A stretch of DNA of 64,000 nucleotides. It comes from Anoplolepis gracilipes (taxonomy: Eukaryota; Arthropoda; Insecta; Hymenoptera; Formicidae). The stretch spans positions 20,982,001 to 21,046,000 of the forward strand of contig NC_132970.1 in assembly GCF_047496725.1 (NCBI RefSeq), in the 5' to 3' direction. The position numbers were made by a program, and so were the translations under genes. The notes under the pieces were generated by a model. The model was not told where the DNA came from. It did not search any database and saw nothing but the letters and a program-made list of their open reading frames with translations. Position 1 is the first letter of the stretch, and the number at the start of each line of letters is the position of its first letter. Below are positions 25,246 to 39,548 of this stretch, piece by piece.

Positions 25246-25415
25246 TGTGTGTGTCTGTAGTTGTATAATTTAATGATTTTATAAATCAATAACATATAAA
25301 ATAAAATGAAATAATTTTTTAATTAACATTGAAAAATATTTAATTAAAAAATGCGATAAAGAAAGGGAAAAAGATTCTTTCAGCTTTCCTTTGACTAGAT
25401 TTGAAGCGTTCAAGG
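24538..25415. other. Convergent 3' ends of the membrane-protein and transporter genes
   Basis: No coding sequence is seen. The left part is probably the 3' UTR of the plus-strand gene, with AATAAA at about 24792. A compound (TA)n(TG)n microsatellite fills 25176-25256, and the rest should contain the 3' UTR of the minus-strand transporter whose stop codon is at 25416. Confidence 0.55.
25176..25256. repeat. Compound (TA)n(TG)n microsatellite
   Basis: About 24 bp of TA repeats followed by about 55 bp of TG repeats with two small interruptions. Alternating purine-pyrimidine DNA of this kind can adopt Z-form; it lies between two convergent genes. Confidence 0.9.
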
Positions 25416-28400
25416 TTAAAACCAATAGGTCATTTTCATGGTCCCATCGGAATCACGTTGGGTATCCATCACGCTGGATTGACGAACTAAACGGCGAACA
25501 CTCGCCGTACTCGGCCGTTGTTGTTCCTCCAAGATAGACGAGGTAAACGGCACTTCAGGTACTTCGTGCATCTCTACTGTTTCTCGCATCGACAAGTCTT
25601 CGTAAGAAGTTGCAATCGACGATGGCCTGGAGAACATATATGTTAAAGTTTAAATATAACCAAATAGAAATAAAAAAAAAACAAAATTATTATAGATATA
25701 AGAAAATAATTATATATTATTAAGATATAAGTTTAAAATTTAATTTTTTATATACAAAATAATTAACATTCTTAATAAATTAAAAATCAGAATATTTTTT
25801 GAAAAGAAGAAATCAAAATAACAGTCTAATATTTTACGAGCTCAAAATTACATAATTAATTGTCAGTTATATACTTTGTCGGGACGCAACGGATGCAATC
25901 CGCGCATGTCCAATTCTTGCCAAATAATTCTCCTTCTTCAATAGTTTGCGGCAGATGATAGTGTAATGTTTCTGGTAACCGCAATCCGGACATACCACCA
26001 ATAACCGAAATTGCACCCAAAATGACTAAAGGTAGGATAAGATTCTCTTTTCCCTGAAAAAATCGTATAAACAAATATTCTATTTATTACTAAAATTTGC
26101 AATAGATAAATAGATAAATATATATACATATTTTCTAATAAAATTAAGAAAATAATGAATTACAATAAGTCAGCGAATAATTAACTTTACTTAATAGTAG
26201 TGTTAAATTTATTTGCTCTCCTTAGAGAGTTATAATTTCTTACAATTAATCACTTCATTCTATTTCATCCTAATCTAATTTATCTTTAATCTTAATCTAA
26301 TTTAAACTATTTTAATTTAAAGTGATCTGTACGTGAGGACCTTGTGACGCTAATCTCGACGCCTACCTTCACCCTATGTACTAAGATCAAGCTTGCCTAA
26401 ACATACTTTGATCGCACACTAAAAAAGATAAAATCGGGCACATATAAGTTCTGTTATACATTGTACATACGGCCGTTAATGACTTCTGCTTCCTCTTGCC
26501 TTTTAAATTCCATCTTTTTCTGTTCTTATCTCCCCCCCTCTCTCTCTCTTTTTCTCCTTCGTTCCCTCTCACTCATCCTCTCCCCTTCTACAATTTCTTC
26601 ATTGTTTTCTAACTCTCCTCAAATCTACCTTTTTCTATCTCTCTCATCTACCATTTCCCTTCCCCCTCTTCTCCTAATACCTAGTCCATCTCCTCTTGTC
26701 ATCTCCACCTTCCCTCTGTCTATTCTTTATAACTTTCCCACACGTACTTTCATGTTTTCCTTCTGCCTTCACGTAATAATTTTACACATAATAATTTAAT
26801 AAACTTTGTAAAAAGATACTTTTTATAATTATTACTAAAATGGAATTCAAGCAACAATGCAGACTTACGAGATATGTTACGAAGGGTATAATGATGAGTC
26901 CGAGGCCGCTAATATATGCGGAGAAACCAATGGCAACTCCGCGTAATTGCGTGGGATAGAGTTCTCCGGCGAAGGGATAAATAATTAGAAAAGACGCCGA
27001 TATTGCAGACTTCGATATGAGAAACAATACCAACGTCTCCATGACAGCATCTTGAATAAATTAAAAATGATAATTGAAATTGAAACGTATCAAAGCTCTC
27101 TCTTCTAACATCATACTTTACGATAGTAATCAACTGTTATAACTTGGTGCTTTCAGTAATATTGTTACGTTGCAACAACCAACTAATTACGTTGTTATCT
27201 CCGTTAATTAATCAAGTCATTAACTGATTGGCCAACGGTGCGTACCGGGTGACAACAACACCGTGGCAATACACGACACTCCAGCCACAACCATGCATAA
27301 GCAAAGCGGCCATCGGCGGCCCCATCGATCCATTACAACCCAACAAGCGATATAACTGGGAATCTCGGCGAGGGAAGAAAAGAGAAAGCTTAGATGTTCT
27401 TCATTTCCTAATGCCGGTCCATAATAAGAAAGACCGACGTACACCATATTGTTAGCAAACCTTGAATCATAATAATATAAAGATTTATTTATTCTCATGT
27501 TAAATGTGACTGCCAGAAAATAATATATTATTATAAATTATTATTAGCGTTATATATTATCTCTATATCAACATCTATTGTAGAATTCTAGAAATTAATC
27601 TAATTAAAAATATATGACTATGTGATATAAAAAATAAATGGATTTTAATCTATCGATTTTTTAAATTGACTCTAAAAAAAATCAACGTTTCGCGCACGTG
27701 AACCTATGTGAACCATATGTTAAAAGATTGTGAATAATTATGTAAAACTTTCCTTTAATAAACAGATTATGAGTTTGAAATGATAAATAGAAATAGATAG
27801 AGAAAAAAACAATAATTAATATACGATGATCCCATGTTTGCTGCTATTTCTAAAATTGATAGGCGCATTTTTATCCTTCAAATTACCAGTTTAAAGTAAT
27901 AAGGCAAGTCTTGAGACGCATATTTGGTGTTTTGAAGAGCGAGAGAACACCAGGTCCATTTCGCAATCTTTCCTCCTCGCTCTTGGATCTCGACATTGTC
28001 ATGCGTTGACGAAGCTTCTGTGTGAATGATGCCGGAAGCTCTTTGCCATTCACACGCGCCAAAGTTTCGAGAATGTCATTAGCTTCGCTTAGGCGACCTT
28101 TCGCTAACAACCATCTCGGTGATTCCGGTAAAAACCTACAATAATCTCTAACGTTTTTATGTTCTTACATATGTGTAAGAAAGATATATTATGAAAAATA
28201 AAAATTTTCAAATTATACTGTTCGGAATTATTTTAAAATTAAAAACGTATTTTAACGACGACTTAAATAGAAATTGTAAAAATAAATCGAATGTATAAAT
28301 ATAGATGTTTTAAAATAATTTTTATAGCAATTTCATATTAATTCGATAATATTAAAAAAGCAGATGTCTCACTAGACAAATATAATTTTTAAATCGCTAA

Positions 28401-31400
28401 TACTATATATCCAATACGATTACCATTATGTAACTTATGTAATTGCCATTAGAAATTTTAATGATAATATTAATTATTCACTCACCACCAGTAAAAGAAA
28501 TAGATCAAAAATGGTGCACTCGTGGTTATGGCAAGCGTTCGCCAATCGCGTATTAAATAAGTGACGCCTGCTAGCATACAGAGGCCCATCGTATAAAAAG
28601 TACAAGTCATAACTGTCACAAATGAGCGATAATTTGGACCGACCAATTCTAAAGCTACGGAAATAAATTTATTAATAAGTACAGCTATCAAGATCAATTA
28701 CGAATACTGATAGATTTTTAAATTAAATCTTATTAAATATTTTTATCACATCGATTAATATAACAATATTTAATATTTGCCAGTGGAAAAATGTTAATTT
28801 ATTGCAAAAGTTAAATTGCTTACAGATAATGAAAGGTATTTGATAAATGGCTGGTATCGTCAAACCGACGACGAAGCGCATAGAAGCCCATGTCCAAAAA
28901 TCGTTTGTTATCGCTGTCAGAAAGCCGCCGATTATTAATGTTGCCAGACACGCGAAGAAAGATAATTTTCGACCAATTCTATTAAAAAAATAATAATATT
29001 TAAACACGGCATTAAAATTATATAGGATAAATAATCTGTAGCAAAGACAGATATAAAACGTATAAAAAAATAAAAAGATGTTTTTTATAAATAGCTTTAT
29101 TTATGTGTAGAATTTTAAATCTCTAAAATAGGCAATTATGTTTTAATTAATACAGAAAAATATGAGTAAGATGAGATGAGATTAAAAAATTAATTTTAAT
29201 GAAAATTGAACTGTCAACTGAGTTTACCTATCATTTAATGTACCAAACAGGTATACTCCTATAGGACCTCCTAGATTAAGAGCCACCAAGCCAATCGTTG
29301 GATAGATCGCGCGATCGCAAACGAGATCAAACTGTAACACACCCGAATTTCTAATGTAAGCGTACGGTTGTTTACTCGTCCTTCGCGTATAATTTATTCT
29401 TACATTTTAGAATTTTTCCAAATATTTCTCATTACTTATTTCCATAAGAAAACTATATTATTTGTAATTGTACCTTGTACAAAAAAACAAGATTATTTCA
29501 AGTTATAAAAAATTGCAAAACTCGGTGCATTTTGATGAAAACCTGTTAAATATATTATTCACGAAAAAATTGAATTTTCTAGATTTTATAAAGTCCAAAA
29601 AATAATATATAACTTCTTTTGTATAACAGGACGCACTACGTACATCAATAACGATGGACGACGTCACCTCTGAGGTTTCATATTCCCAACCATGGTCGCA
29701 GGGCACGATGGACCAGGACGTATTGGATGAGTACGTCCAAACGACGGAATCGTTCTCCGTCGTCGTCGTCGTCGTCCAATCGACGTCATATCGTGTGCAC
29801 TGGCTATAAGTCCCGTTGTCATTCTGCATTCATATTACATCCTTACAATTCTCATTCTCTACAGCATCACGTTACGCGACATCGTATGAATAATACATTC
29901 ACTATGCTTGAGTTGTAAATCGAGGAATCGCGCGTGAAACAAATGGCAGCTTTTACTCGTCCTGATTTAACGATTTAAATTCTATTAGACTAGACTATTA
30001 ATTCTATTAGACTAGTAGGAGATTGCACACGTGTAGAATGTTGCATTTATCGGCAATAATTTTTAGCTTTACTGAAGAAATGGCAAATTACAAAAAAAAT
30101 TTTAAATAATGTACACTGTTTAACACATTTTTAAGCATCAAATAAACACAACTTGCAATTAAATTACAAATTGCAATTAAATTACAATAAAAATGATTAA
30201 TTAAATTTTAATTGAATTGGTCTTATACACAGAAAAAAAGTAAGTGTCAAATCAAAACTTATATACTCATATGAACGCGTTAATTGTTTCATATATACGC
30301 AACAATTTATAATCTTCTTAGAAAAATTCTTAGAAAAATCTTAAATTTCAACAATATTATAATCTTATTTATTTCAATACTACAATTGTCATTTCAAGAA
30401 TAAAATAATTATTTTAACCCTAAGAAAATTATAATCTTCGATTTGAACATGTGTTATTTTCTATCCAACATTTTTTCCTCTTCATTCAAGAAAATTATTC
30501 TTAAATAACAAGAATATATTTTTCCTGGTTAAACTATATAAAATGTCTTGATCCAAGCAAATTTTCTTTGTTTAACGCAATATAATCTCATTTCAAGATT
30601 TACATTTTGAAACTAATGATATTGTCAAAGTATAAAAATATTCTTTTTTTCTGTGTACAGAGGAGGAAACAAATTGTAAAGGAAATACAACATTAAATAC
30701 CAAATAGAAGAGAGCAAAAGTACATCAACGACTAGCACGTAACTTAAAATATACACAGAAGAAATATAGTTTCTGATCGATGGCAGCGAGAGAGTAGATG
30801 TGATACACATCGGGATATAATCAACTCATCAATTTCTATATTCTCGGTAATCGGGACGGTCCTATTTACAAAGCATCGACGAGCTCTCTCTCTCTCTCTC
30901 TGGCACTATTGACTGCACCTGATTCACAGGAATGGCGAGAGATCTTCTGCGTGCAGCATCCATATGTTCCAGACCCGGTATTTTGCACCAATGCGGCGGC
31001 GTATTCGCCATGAATAACTGATTGAAAGCGCAGAAACCGCAGGGCAGACATGCCGGTAGACAGACCAACCACAACAACTGCTTTTGATAACGACCAAATT
31101 CGCCGACGATCGGCAAAAGGTCATCAAGATCGAAGCTATCCTATTGAGGCATTTCGCGCGATTCGCGTGATTACTAAATGGCTAGAGAAAGCGTTCTGTT
31201 GTTGTGTCATGCCTGTATTTGCGAATAAATTATGAATTCTCTGACCAATTTGGGAATGTAAATAGCAACTTTTTAATTTTCAACATTAATTTTTAAGTAT
31301 TATGTAGGTACACCACCGTCAGAAAGTTCAAGACCAAAGTAATAAAGATCACGGAAAAAATACAAAATAAAAATGCTTTAAATTATAAACAAATTAAACT

Positions 31401-32398
31401 TTACTTTTAAAAGAAATACATGATAGTGAAAACAAATAATAAAAGTTTTTAATTTGTGAAAAATCACTGAACACTTCTCATAAAAAATCCACCCTTTTTC
31501 TCTATAATTTTTAAACAAAGTCTAGACATCTTATCGATTAGTTTTTTATTATCTCATTGTCTATAGCGTTCCAATCCTCTTTAATATCTTCCATAAAGAT
31601 TTTAAAGATTTAATTCATTTAACTGGTAACGACGGCTTTTTAGGTTCCTCGAGAAAATAATTTGTTTTTACACGCTGAAGCATGACATGCTGCTGATTGT
31701 TTCTTTTTTAATTAATAGTTATAGGATTATGTTATAATACCGTAAAAGTAAAAATAGTTTGTATTACTTTTTAGGAAGAAATTATGAATTAAATTTACAA
31801 ATTTCTTTGGTCTTAAACATTTTGACGGTAGTATATATTGAAAATTATTATTTAAATTAAACCCAAGTTTAATAAAACAAAATTAATATATGAATTGAAG
31901 ATATATAATATATTTCAATTATATAAAATGTTTAATTTTCGAAAAATCTCTTAATTTTATAATCGTTTGTAAAAATTATTTTCATTAGAGACCAATCAAC
32001 TTTGGATTCCTTCAAGAATCGATGTCAATGAGTCAAAATCAAACAAAGGAAGTGGTAATAAGCAAAAAACAGTTGCTATGGAAATTTTTTCTTTATCTGG
32101 ATTCAACCTAGAAATTGTAAAATTTCCGTGGCCCATTTTCGCGAAATGATTCAAATATTGTTTAACTAACAAGAGAGATTACGGAAGTATCTGAAGAATT
32201 AATGCCATCTCTATCATTAAATTTCACTTCCATGCATTCGATGCAGAATAATGTGCATAATAATCGAAAATTGAAATAAAAACAAGGAACGCCTTTGTAA
32301 AAATATTATTATAACAATAAATTAAATTAACTTACATTATCTTCCGTGACTCTGGTATTATCAGCCCGTACTGAGTTGATATCATTTTGTCCCTCCAT
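25416..32398 (-). CDS. SLC22-family organic cation / carcinine transporter-like, eleven exons
   Basis: Twelve-helix major facilitator carrier of the plasma membrane, expected to move organic cations, carcinine or carnitine-like solutes. Exons: 32398-32336, 31140-30919, 29823-29644, 29331-29228, 28978-28824, 28654-28486, 28135-27887, 27460-27246, 27050-26869, 26053-25875, 25626-25416. All junctions are GT-AG and phase consistent, giving 642 codons. The N-terminal part (LDDLLPIVGEFGRYQKQLL, then membrane segment 1) leads into the large extracellular loop with Cys residues and glycosylation sites (NGT, NTS) up to CDHGWEY. Family motifs follow: NDRIGRK (about 188-194), PESPRWLLAKGR (about 300), DRWGRR (about 425) and GELYPTQLRG before the last helices. 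The long cytoplasmic tail has many Ser and Thr. The loop contains a run of six Thr encoded by an ACG repeat. The match is closest in feel to insect carcinine transporter (CarT-like) and Orct proteins, but I cannot separate these by eye. Confidence 0.92.
26521..26760. repeat. Polypyrimidine tract in transporter intron 9
   Basis: About 240 bases in which the plus strand is almost all C and T (for example CCCCCCTCTCTCTCTC), so the sense strand of the transporter pre-mRNA is purine-rich. The open frame across it reads as a Leu/Ser/Pro/Phe string and is not a gene. Mirror-like homopurine/homopyrimidine DNA can form triplex structures. Confidence 0.7.
29745..29768 (-). repeat. Coding (ACG)n trinucleotide repeat in the transporter loop
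   Basis: The plus strand reads CGTCGTCGTCGTCGTCGT. On the coding strand this gives six consecutive threonines after VDW in the large extracellular loop. A pure trinucleotide run inside a conserved exon is likely to vary in length between individuals or species. Confidence 0.8.
30227..30657. mobile_element. Possible MITE with ACACAGAAAAAAA ends in transporter intron 2
   Basis: The left end TACACAGAAAAAAA (30227) is mirrored by TTTTTTTCTGTGTA at about 30644-30657. The interior is AT-rich and non-coding. Subterminal complementarity is weak beyond about 15 bp and no target duplication is clear, so this is a tentative call on short inverted ends only. Confidence 0.4.
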
Positions 32399-32450
32399 TT
32401 TGTTCCATAAAGTTCGACTTAGTCCCACGTTATCGAAAGCCTCGATGATA

Positions 32451-32470
32451 CCTTATAAAGACGTCACGTG
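32451..32470 (-). promoter_or_regulatory. Candidate transporter core promoter: TATA box with adjoining CRE-like site and E-box
   Basis: Reading the minus strand toward the gene, CACGTG (32470-32465) overlaps TGACGTC (32467-32461, allowing one mismatch to a full CRE), and TTTATAAGG follows at 32459-32451. The TATA-like box is about 55 bases before the predicted initiation codon at 32398, leaving room for a short 5' UTR of some 25-30 bases. The motif cluster and spacing are seen directly; use as a promoter is inference. Confidence 0.45.
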
Positions 32471-35400
32471 ACATGCATTAGCCTCCATCTGTGGATGGAT
32501 ACGAGTGTGACGCGCGTTGCATCGTCTTGTCCGTCTTCCTCCGTAATAAAAGTGCAAGAGAATGATGTCTCTCGTAGATTTGTAAAAAATGCACCATGCA
32601 CCCTCAACGGTTTCGGCGCTGACGGCGATTCATCGCGCTGCGTCTTCTATTAACAGGACACGAGTCCAAAAACACGTTAATAAGTTCGAATATTCTTCCA
32701 ATTGCCGACTCTGATGTTTGCATATTTTTGTATAATATCGAGATTATTTTAAAATATCAAGAATATAGATTTGTAATCTACTTACTTATTATATAACCTA
32801 TTTTGTTTAAAAAATACCAAAAATGTATGGAATGTAAATTTTCTTTCAAAATTTACACGGAAAAAATATATAAAAAATAATACATAAGAGATTAATTTTA
32901 CACAATTAAAATTCAATTATTGTAAAAATATAATATGCATATAATTAAATTAAATCACGTACATCTTTTATTTAAATAAAATATATAAAAAATATATTTA
33001 TAACTGTATAAATAATAACACTTTTGGACGACTTGAAATTATGATCAGCTGTACGCGCACTCTTGCACTGAATGAAAGAATAAGTATTGGAAATGCGATA
33101 GACAAATAGTTAGTCTGTGACGCGCGTGTGTCACGGGGGTGTGCCTTTCTAATTCAATTGGATTAAGGATGCTTAGAAGAGATTAAGAATAATGCTGACA
33201 CATGCCGTGTTACGGATGCACGATGCGACGATCCGATACCCTCTTCGTTTTCATTCCCTCCGGATAGATGCGAGTGTCATTTTATCGCGAATTTTTAATT
33301 TCATTAGAAAATAAGAGATTCTTAAATTATATATATTGTTAATAATAATATTGAATTATTACGCGAGCATAAAAATTATGTAGGTATATAATAATATGCA
33401 AGTCATATTCTAAAAAATAAAATCAAGAAATAAATCCTCCGAGTTCTAATGTTTCATAAATGTTTTTTAAACAAAATGCGATAGATATAAATATTCGAAA
33501 AAGGGTGGATGCGACGGCTATGTTTGATATATTTGAGCGGCGACTGGTAATAAGGCATCACTGCGTGTATACAGATTTCAAATGGAATTTATTTTCGGGC
33601 CATCGTGTTTTATGAGAAAAAAGGAAATCATGAAATAAAAACAGGAAGCAATTCACATTTTCCGCCGATTAGCTCTCGCCTCTAATACGCATTCCTGTAC
33701 GAGATCGCGAGCGCACTTTTGTCGCACTTTAAAACTCGCGTCTCCGAAGAAAGACAAATCAAACGATGAAGAAATAGCGGTCGAAATGACTCGATATTAT
33801 ATGGCACTGTCGCTTGGCGATTCGTATAATCTTGTCTCTCGCATTCATCGGTACAGTCAGCCACATTAATGTCTTATAAGTGATATGCAATCTAATTGAT
33901 TCTCTACAATGTAACGTGCACAACGGGATCGTGCATCGAGATCGAGCGAGCGCCGAAGAAGACGTCTTCGCGATTTTGCGAAAACTTTCCACCGATTGCG
34001 CCGCATTTTTTTTTTTTATTTTCTCTCTCCGAGTGTCACAGGGACCTTGAGAGGTCTATCGAGCGATCATTAATGTGACCGATTATACGCTAGACACACT
34101 TCTCGAAGACTCGTCCTCCAATCATTCCACGATCGCTCTGGCACTCACGTAAGCGATGTAGCCGAAGTCACATTATCGTTGTCAATTATAAATCTCCACA
34201 GGAAACACAGTCTTCGCAAGCACCACATGACTGATTCAAACCGAACAGGAATAAAATGATAACGCGATGCGATACACGCACCGCGTGAATATGCCGCACC
34301 CTCTCCCGTTGAAATCTGATTAGTTTCTTGCGATCGTCTCGAGAACGAAAACTTACAATTAAAAAAGCAAGTGAAAGAAGAGAAAATCATGATATTTTTA
34401 AAAAATCGGGTCATAATTTAGTATAAGTAATGCAATTTAGGTCATCCACCTTTCCTAATTTTTGATACGTACAAATAAGTGTTAAAAAGTTGATAATCAC
34501 ATACACTCACACATACGTAAGATATAGTCTATTTTGACATTTTTTTAGATAAAATCTATCTATTTTTTGAGAAAACAATTATTTGCACAAATTCAAACAT
34601 TAGATAAAGTAGACAATAACTCTGACACATGATTCGAAATTATAGGACATGAATTCTCAAATATATATTTTACTCTCAAAATTCGGAACTCTTGAAACGC
34701 TATAAATTTTACGTTTTGCCTTCACTCACTTGGATCTTTAAAATTTCGAAACTTCTAAATAATGATATTAAATAGAATTAACCAATGAAATGTTCTGTAC
34801 AGTTTGAGATTCTAGGTGGATCTTCATTAAAATCTTGATTAAATTTTACATTTTATCCAAATTTGAATCATAACATCTAATTATATAATATCTAATTATA
34901 TTAAAATCTTTTATATTTTGATTGCCATACATTGCTGTTTTGTGATTCTTAACAAATAACTTTATTTTATATGGCAGCCAATCTTTTTTTCTCTCGATCG
35001 TAAAAAATGCCTGTTACATTAAATTCGACAGCTTTATATTCTCCTTGTAAATTCTCTGAAATATATAAAATAAAATCTCTTCTGTGACGTCACATTTCTC
35101 GATAGCATTTGTATAATAATTTGTCTTTTTAAATTTGATCGTACATTAAAAACAATAGATAACCGCAAAATACGCGGACAAATTTAATGCTTTTCCCTTA
35201 GCTCGATACCGATCGTAGGCGCAAAAAGGACATCGAGTTGAGCAAATAATGATGATTACATCCGATCATCTGCGAAGTTTACGCCGCTCGCAAATCAGCG
35301 ATTCGATTATCTCTCGCATCGCGAGAGTAGGCCGTGATTTCTGCTCGTCGCGAAGCACTAATAAAGATTTATCAATGCTCTTATCACGCTACCAAAGGGC

Positions 35401-38400
35401 CTTATCCTACAGTGATCGGCGGATCGAGTGCCAGGAAATTGCTTGAAGGAGAGGGTGGAGCAACCACAACAGGCGGACGTCCACATTCAGCATCGTCCTC
35501 TTTATTTTTTTTCGCTTCACCCACGCATATAGGTCGCCTAGAGACACATTTTTTCTTTCCACCATGCGTCAATTATAATTATCTTGGTCCGATCGCCTTT
35601 CGATCGACAGTAGCACTCGGCATCCTCTCATGCGCAGCGCACCAGACGTCATCCACGCACGCTTTTTTTTTGTGCTTTTTTTTTTTTTTTTTTTTATTTT
35701 AATTATTTCGCCCACTTCGTCACGACGGTGGCGTCACTCGGCATTTCGTTTCAGAAAAACATCGTATATCGCAAGATATCTTGAAGAACATGAAGATTTC
35801 CGTATCGTGGCAATTTCGCGAAAGCGAGAGAGATCTACATCGAATTTCCTTTACAGATCTTTTCTCGGGCTATTGGAATTTTCGTTCAGGATCCAGCTAG
35901 ACACGGTGCTACGGAACTAGCTATCATTAAACTCGAAAGCAGCTAGCTTTACGCGAGAAAGCTTTAATGATCTCGTCCGTACAATATATGTAACAATTAA
36001 TTACTATGAAACAGGAAATTTTTAATTGACGGATTTCAATATCGATAATTCTCTTCTGAAAGCGCGAATAACGTGCGAAGAAGACCTATCGCTTAGATTG
36101 AAATTTCGGCGACTTGTAGCGTACTCGAGGTAGAATTCTCTCTTTCGAAAACAAAGAATTGATAAGAAAGAAAAAAAAGGCGTAATCTTGCTCTTTTACG
36201 TTCTTGCGATAAGTCGCGTCGTCGCCACCGCCGCGCGATATCAAACGCATCGAACAACAGATCTACGTTGGGCTCGTGTTTCGCGACTCGATCGTTAAAA
36301 AATATTATCGAAAATATTGTCTCGTACATACAAGGACACCGCAGGCGGGCGACAAGTCGCGAGGACGCTTGCGAGCCCGCAGGATCACGTGAAAAATTCA
36401 AAAGACAACAATGTTGCAACTATTAGTTATTTGCGGCCATTGGTGTAAAGTAATTAATGTCTAAAAATTGAATAAAAAGTGTGACATTTAATTAATTATA
36501 TAATAAAGGATTTATAAAAAGAAAGAACATACTACTAGTCTTTTTTGCATTACTTTCAATATTTTGATTATACATGTAACTTTTTGATCCAAAAATACAT
36601 TTGCGTCAATAATATATAATATGTGTATTATGCAGATTAATTTTAATAATATAAAAATGATATTGAGAAAATTTTCCATTGATCCCGCAGGCCACGCGAC
36701 AAGCGGCGCGATCCGGCCCGCCCCGCGATACAAAATTTATATTTACTTTTACACGTTTGCTTCTTTGCCTCCGTTTCTCCAACATCGACGATCCGTTCTC
36801 CTTTCTCGAACGTGATGCCGCGATTCACGACGAATCACGAGCCAACCACATTATCATCATATCAAAAAACATTCTCATCATTATACCATCATCCTCAACA
36901 GCAACATCAACACCAATATCATCAGCATCACTAACATCTTCTCTCCCCGATCCGCTCCTTCAATCATCGACGCATCCTTGATAAATTTCGCTTCTCACTT
37001 ACTTCACAGCGCACATCATCACTGATACAGCGTAATATGCACACTTTTTTAAATATACTACATAAAATACGCTCATCACGTACGTTCGCTCTAGTAAGCA
37101 TCGCACGCACTCTAGGAGTCTCGACGATGAAAAGGTTAAACAACTAATTAGTCGACAAGAGTCAATAAGTCGCTTTGTCGTACTATTATGAGTTTCAGGC
37201 TGGCTTCGTATGCTGGTGAGAAGTCTTCGTCGTTACACATCAAAGACTTTCCGCCGCAAGGACGTTTCACGTCGTTTTCTCGAGATCGCCATAAGGATAT
37301 TCTTACGGCGGAAGATAGGGTATTGTAAAGAACATTGTAGATTTTTCGCGTGAAGAAAATTTCCCGATCACTTACAGTGATGATCTACAGAGCGTTGGAG
37401 CCTGATAATTTTTTACAGTTAATTAATACTCCCTTCCACGTGTTACCCTCCTATCTATGAAAAAAAAAAAAAAAATCTTTGGCATACAATTGTTTGGAAT
37501 AATATCGACTTATCTCTTTTATCGCGGATCTCCCGAAGCTCTGTTAAAAGCAGTTTAAAACTCTTGGTTCACAGGATCGATTGAGAAACATTTGATCTAT
37601 GGAATAAGGATCATTCGTTTCAACGAAGACCTCCAGATGCGTTACAAAGTCAGCCTTATGGAGCACGGTACTCGCGAGCGGGGTTTTGTTCGCCGACGAT
37701 CCCGACGTGTGCGTTTCAGGCTCGATCATCGAGAGGTTTATCGAGAATAGAGAGGAAAAGGAAGGACTTCGATCGTAGGATATGCTAAATCAGGATCGTC
37801 CGTCAGAATCTTGGCCCTGCGATCGACAAAAGGATCGCAAAAGATCGCGAGGACCGTGCTCTCTTCAGGGTAGAACGTCGATCCCTCGCACACGAGAGTT
37901 TCTCTCTTTCAAAAAATCACAGTCGCATATACATCTATTATTTTTCTTTTTGTATTTTCATATTTTTTGTCACTTTTGTATCTCATCACTTAATTTTCTG
38001 CAATCTCTCGTTCTCTCTCTCTCTCTCTCTCTCTCTCGTTCTCTCTCTCGCTTTCTCTCCATTTTTTGTGGCATCAAAAATTTTTGGTTCATCCATTCAC
38101 CAATGAATTCACGCTTCATTCTCGCATTTAACTTTCTCTTTCTATCTTTTTCCCCCTACTCTATTTTTTTTTTTTTTTTTGACAAATTCGGCGACACAAT
38201 TCGCGGCGATTTCGCGTCAGCATCAAGACAATATTTTTTGTAAAGGAACTCGATGCAAAAGTATTATTATAGAAAAATACAATATTTAATATATTTCGAA
38301 ATAATGATTGGAACCATAATTATAAATATAGTGATATTTTTAGCATTCGATAAATCTCGAAGAGAGAAAAATATTCGACGATTTGATTGTCCAATATCTA

Positions 38401-39516
38401 AAGATAATTTAGTAAAAAATAAAACATTTTTATGAAATTTTTTTCTTACTATTTCATAAATCAAATTGCATGATTTCAGTTTTTAGAATTCAAGGCTATA
38501 TAATTTTTCTATTACAAGTGTGTGGATAAGTCAATACTAATAAAAAATAAAAAATAACGGTATATACAAAAAGTAAATTATTTACATTTTTTTGAAACCA
38601 TTCAACTTTTGTTCAGACTTGATTCTTTTGTTAATAATAATAAAACTCTAGACAAGTATATATATATATATCGATTCATAGTCAATCAATATTAAAATCA
38701 CAACTGATTCTCAGATCTCGTTGCGAGTTTACAATTTAGCACCAGATTGATTTAAAAAAAATGATTTTAGCAAATTCGGGACGCGCTGCGAATTCCGACG
38801 ACTGTCACACACACAGAAATTGCAAATTTTCGATCGTGAATCAAAAAAAGACAGACGATCGAATTTTTTGCAAGATGCGGAAAGACGCGCACCGCTGTCC
38901 TCTCCGTCGTAATACTCTCTCTTTCATTCTCTCTTTCTCTTCACCTAATCTTCACTAAGTGGAATGTATAAAAGAAAAGGATACTTGCGCTTTGCTATCG
39001 AATCCATAGTAATTAAAAAATTCGTTATTAATCGATCAATAATTGTTATTAGTGATAACCATATTAAAATGATTAGTCATCACAAGATAATATCAGCGAA
39101 ATTTCGGCATCAAAAGTATCACGTTTCAACACAACAGAAAATAATCAAATTGCCTTGATAAATATAAAACAAAAAATTAGAAAAAAATAATTAATATTAA
39201 CTATACATGAAATATTTTAGACGATTAAATTTGTGTACGAGAGTGTGTGTGTGTTGTAAAAATTTGATATCATTTGGTGTAGTTTATTAATTCAGAAAAA
39301 AAATTCGTTACAGATATGTTCATACTTTTGAAAATTATTGGCTATTTGACAAACAGCATAATCGCCTTAAAATAAATATAGAATTGTACGAATAAATATT
39401 GCCACAAGTTTGGAAACGTTTCCCTGTCTTTTCGCAAGAAGCTTCACTCTGCAATTTATGAAAATCTCGGCTTAGAAAAATAGTTTATCCTTCTCTTAGA
39501 GAAAAGTGATTTCAAT

Positions 39517-39548
<32 letters not shown>

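Noticed and set aside
32859..32872. ACACGGAAAAAAT, resembling the ends of the putative element at 30227-30657
   Set aside because: No matching inverted partner could be found nearby, so it is probably chance in A-rich DNA.
35334..35920. Two overlapping plus-strand open frames of 96-122 codons
   Set aside because: They contain long Phe runs from poly-T, have no domain and no splice partners.
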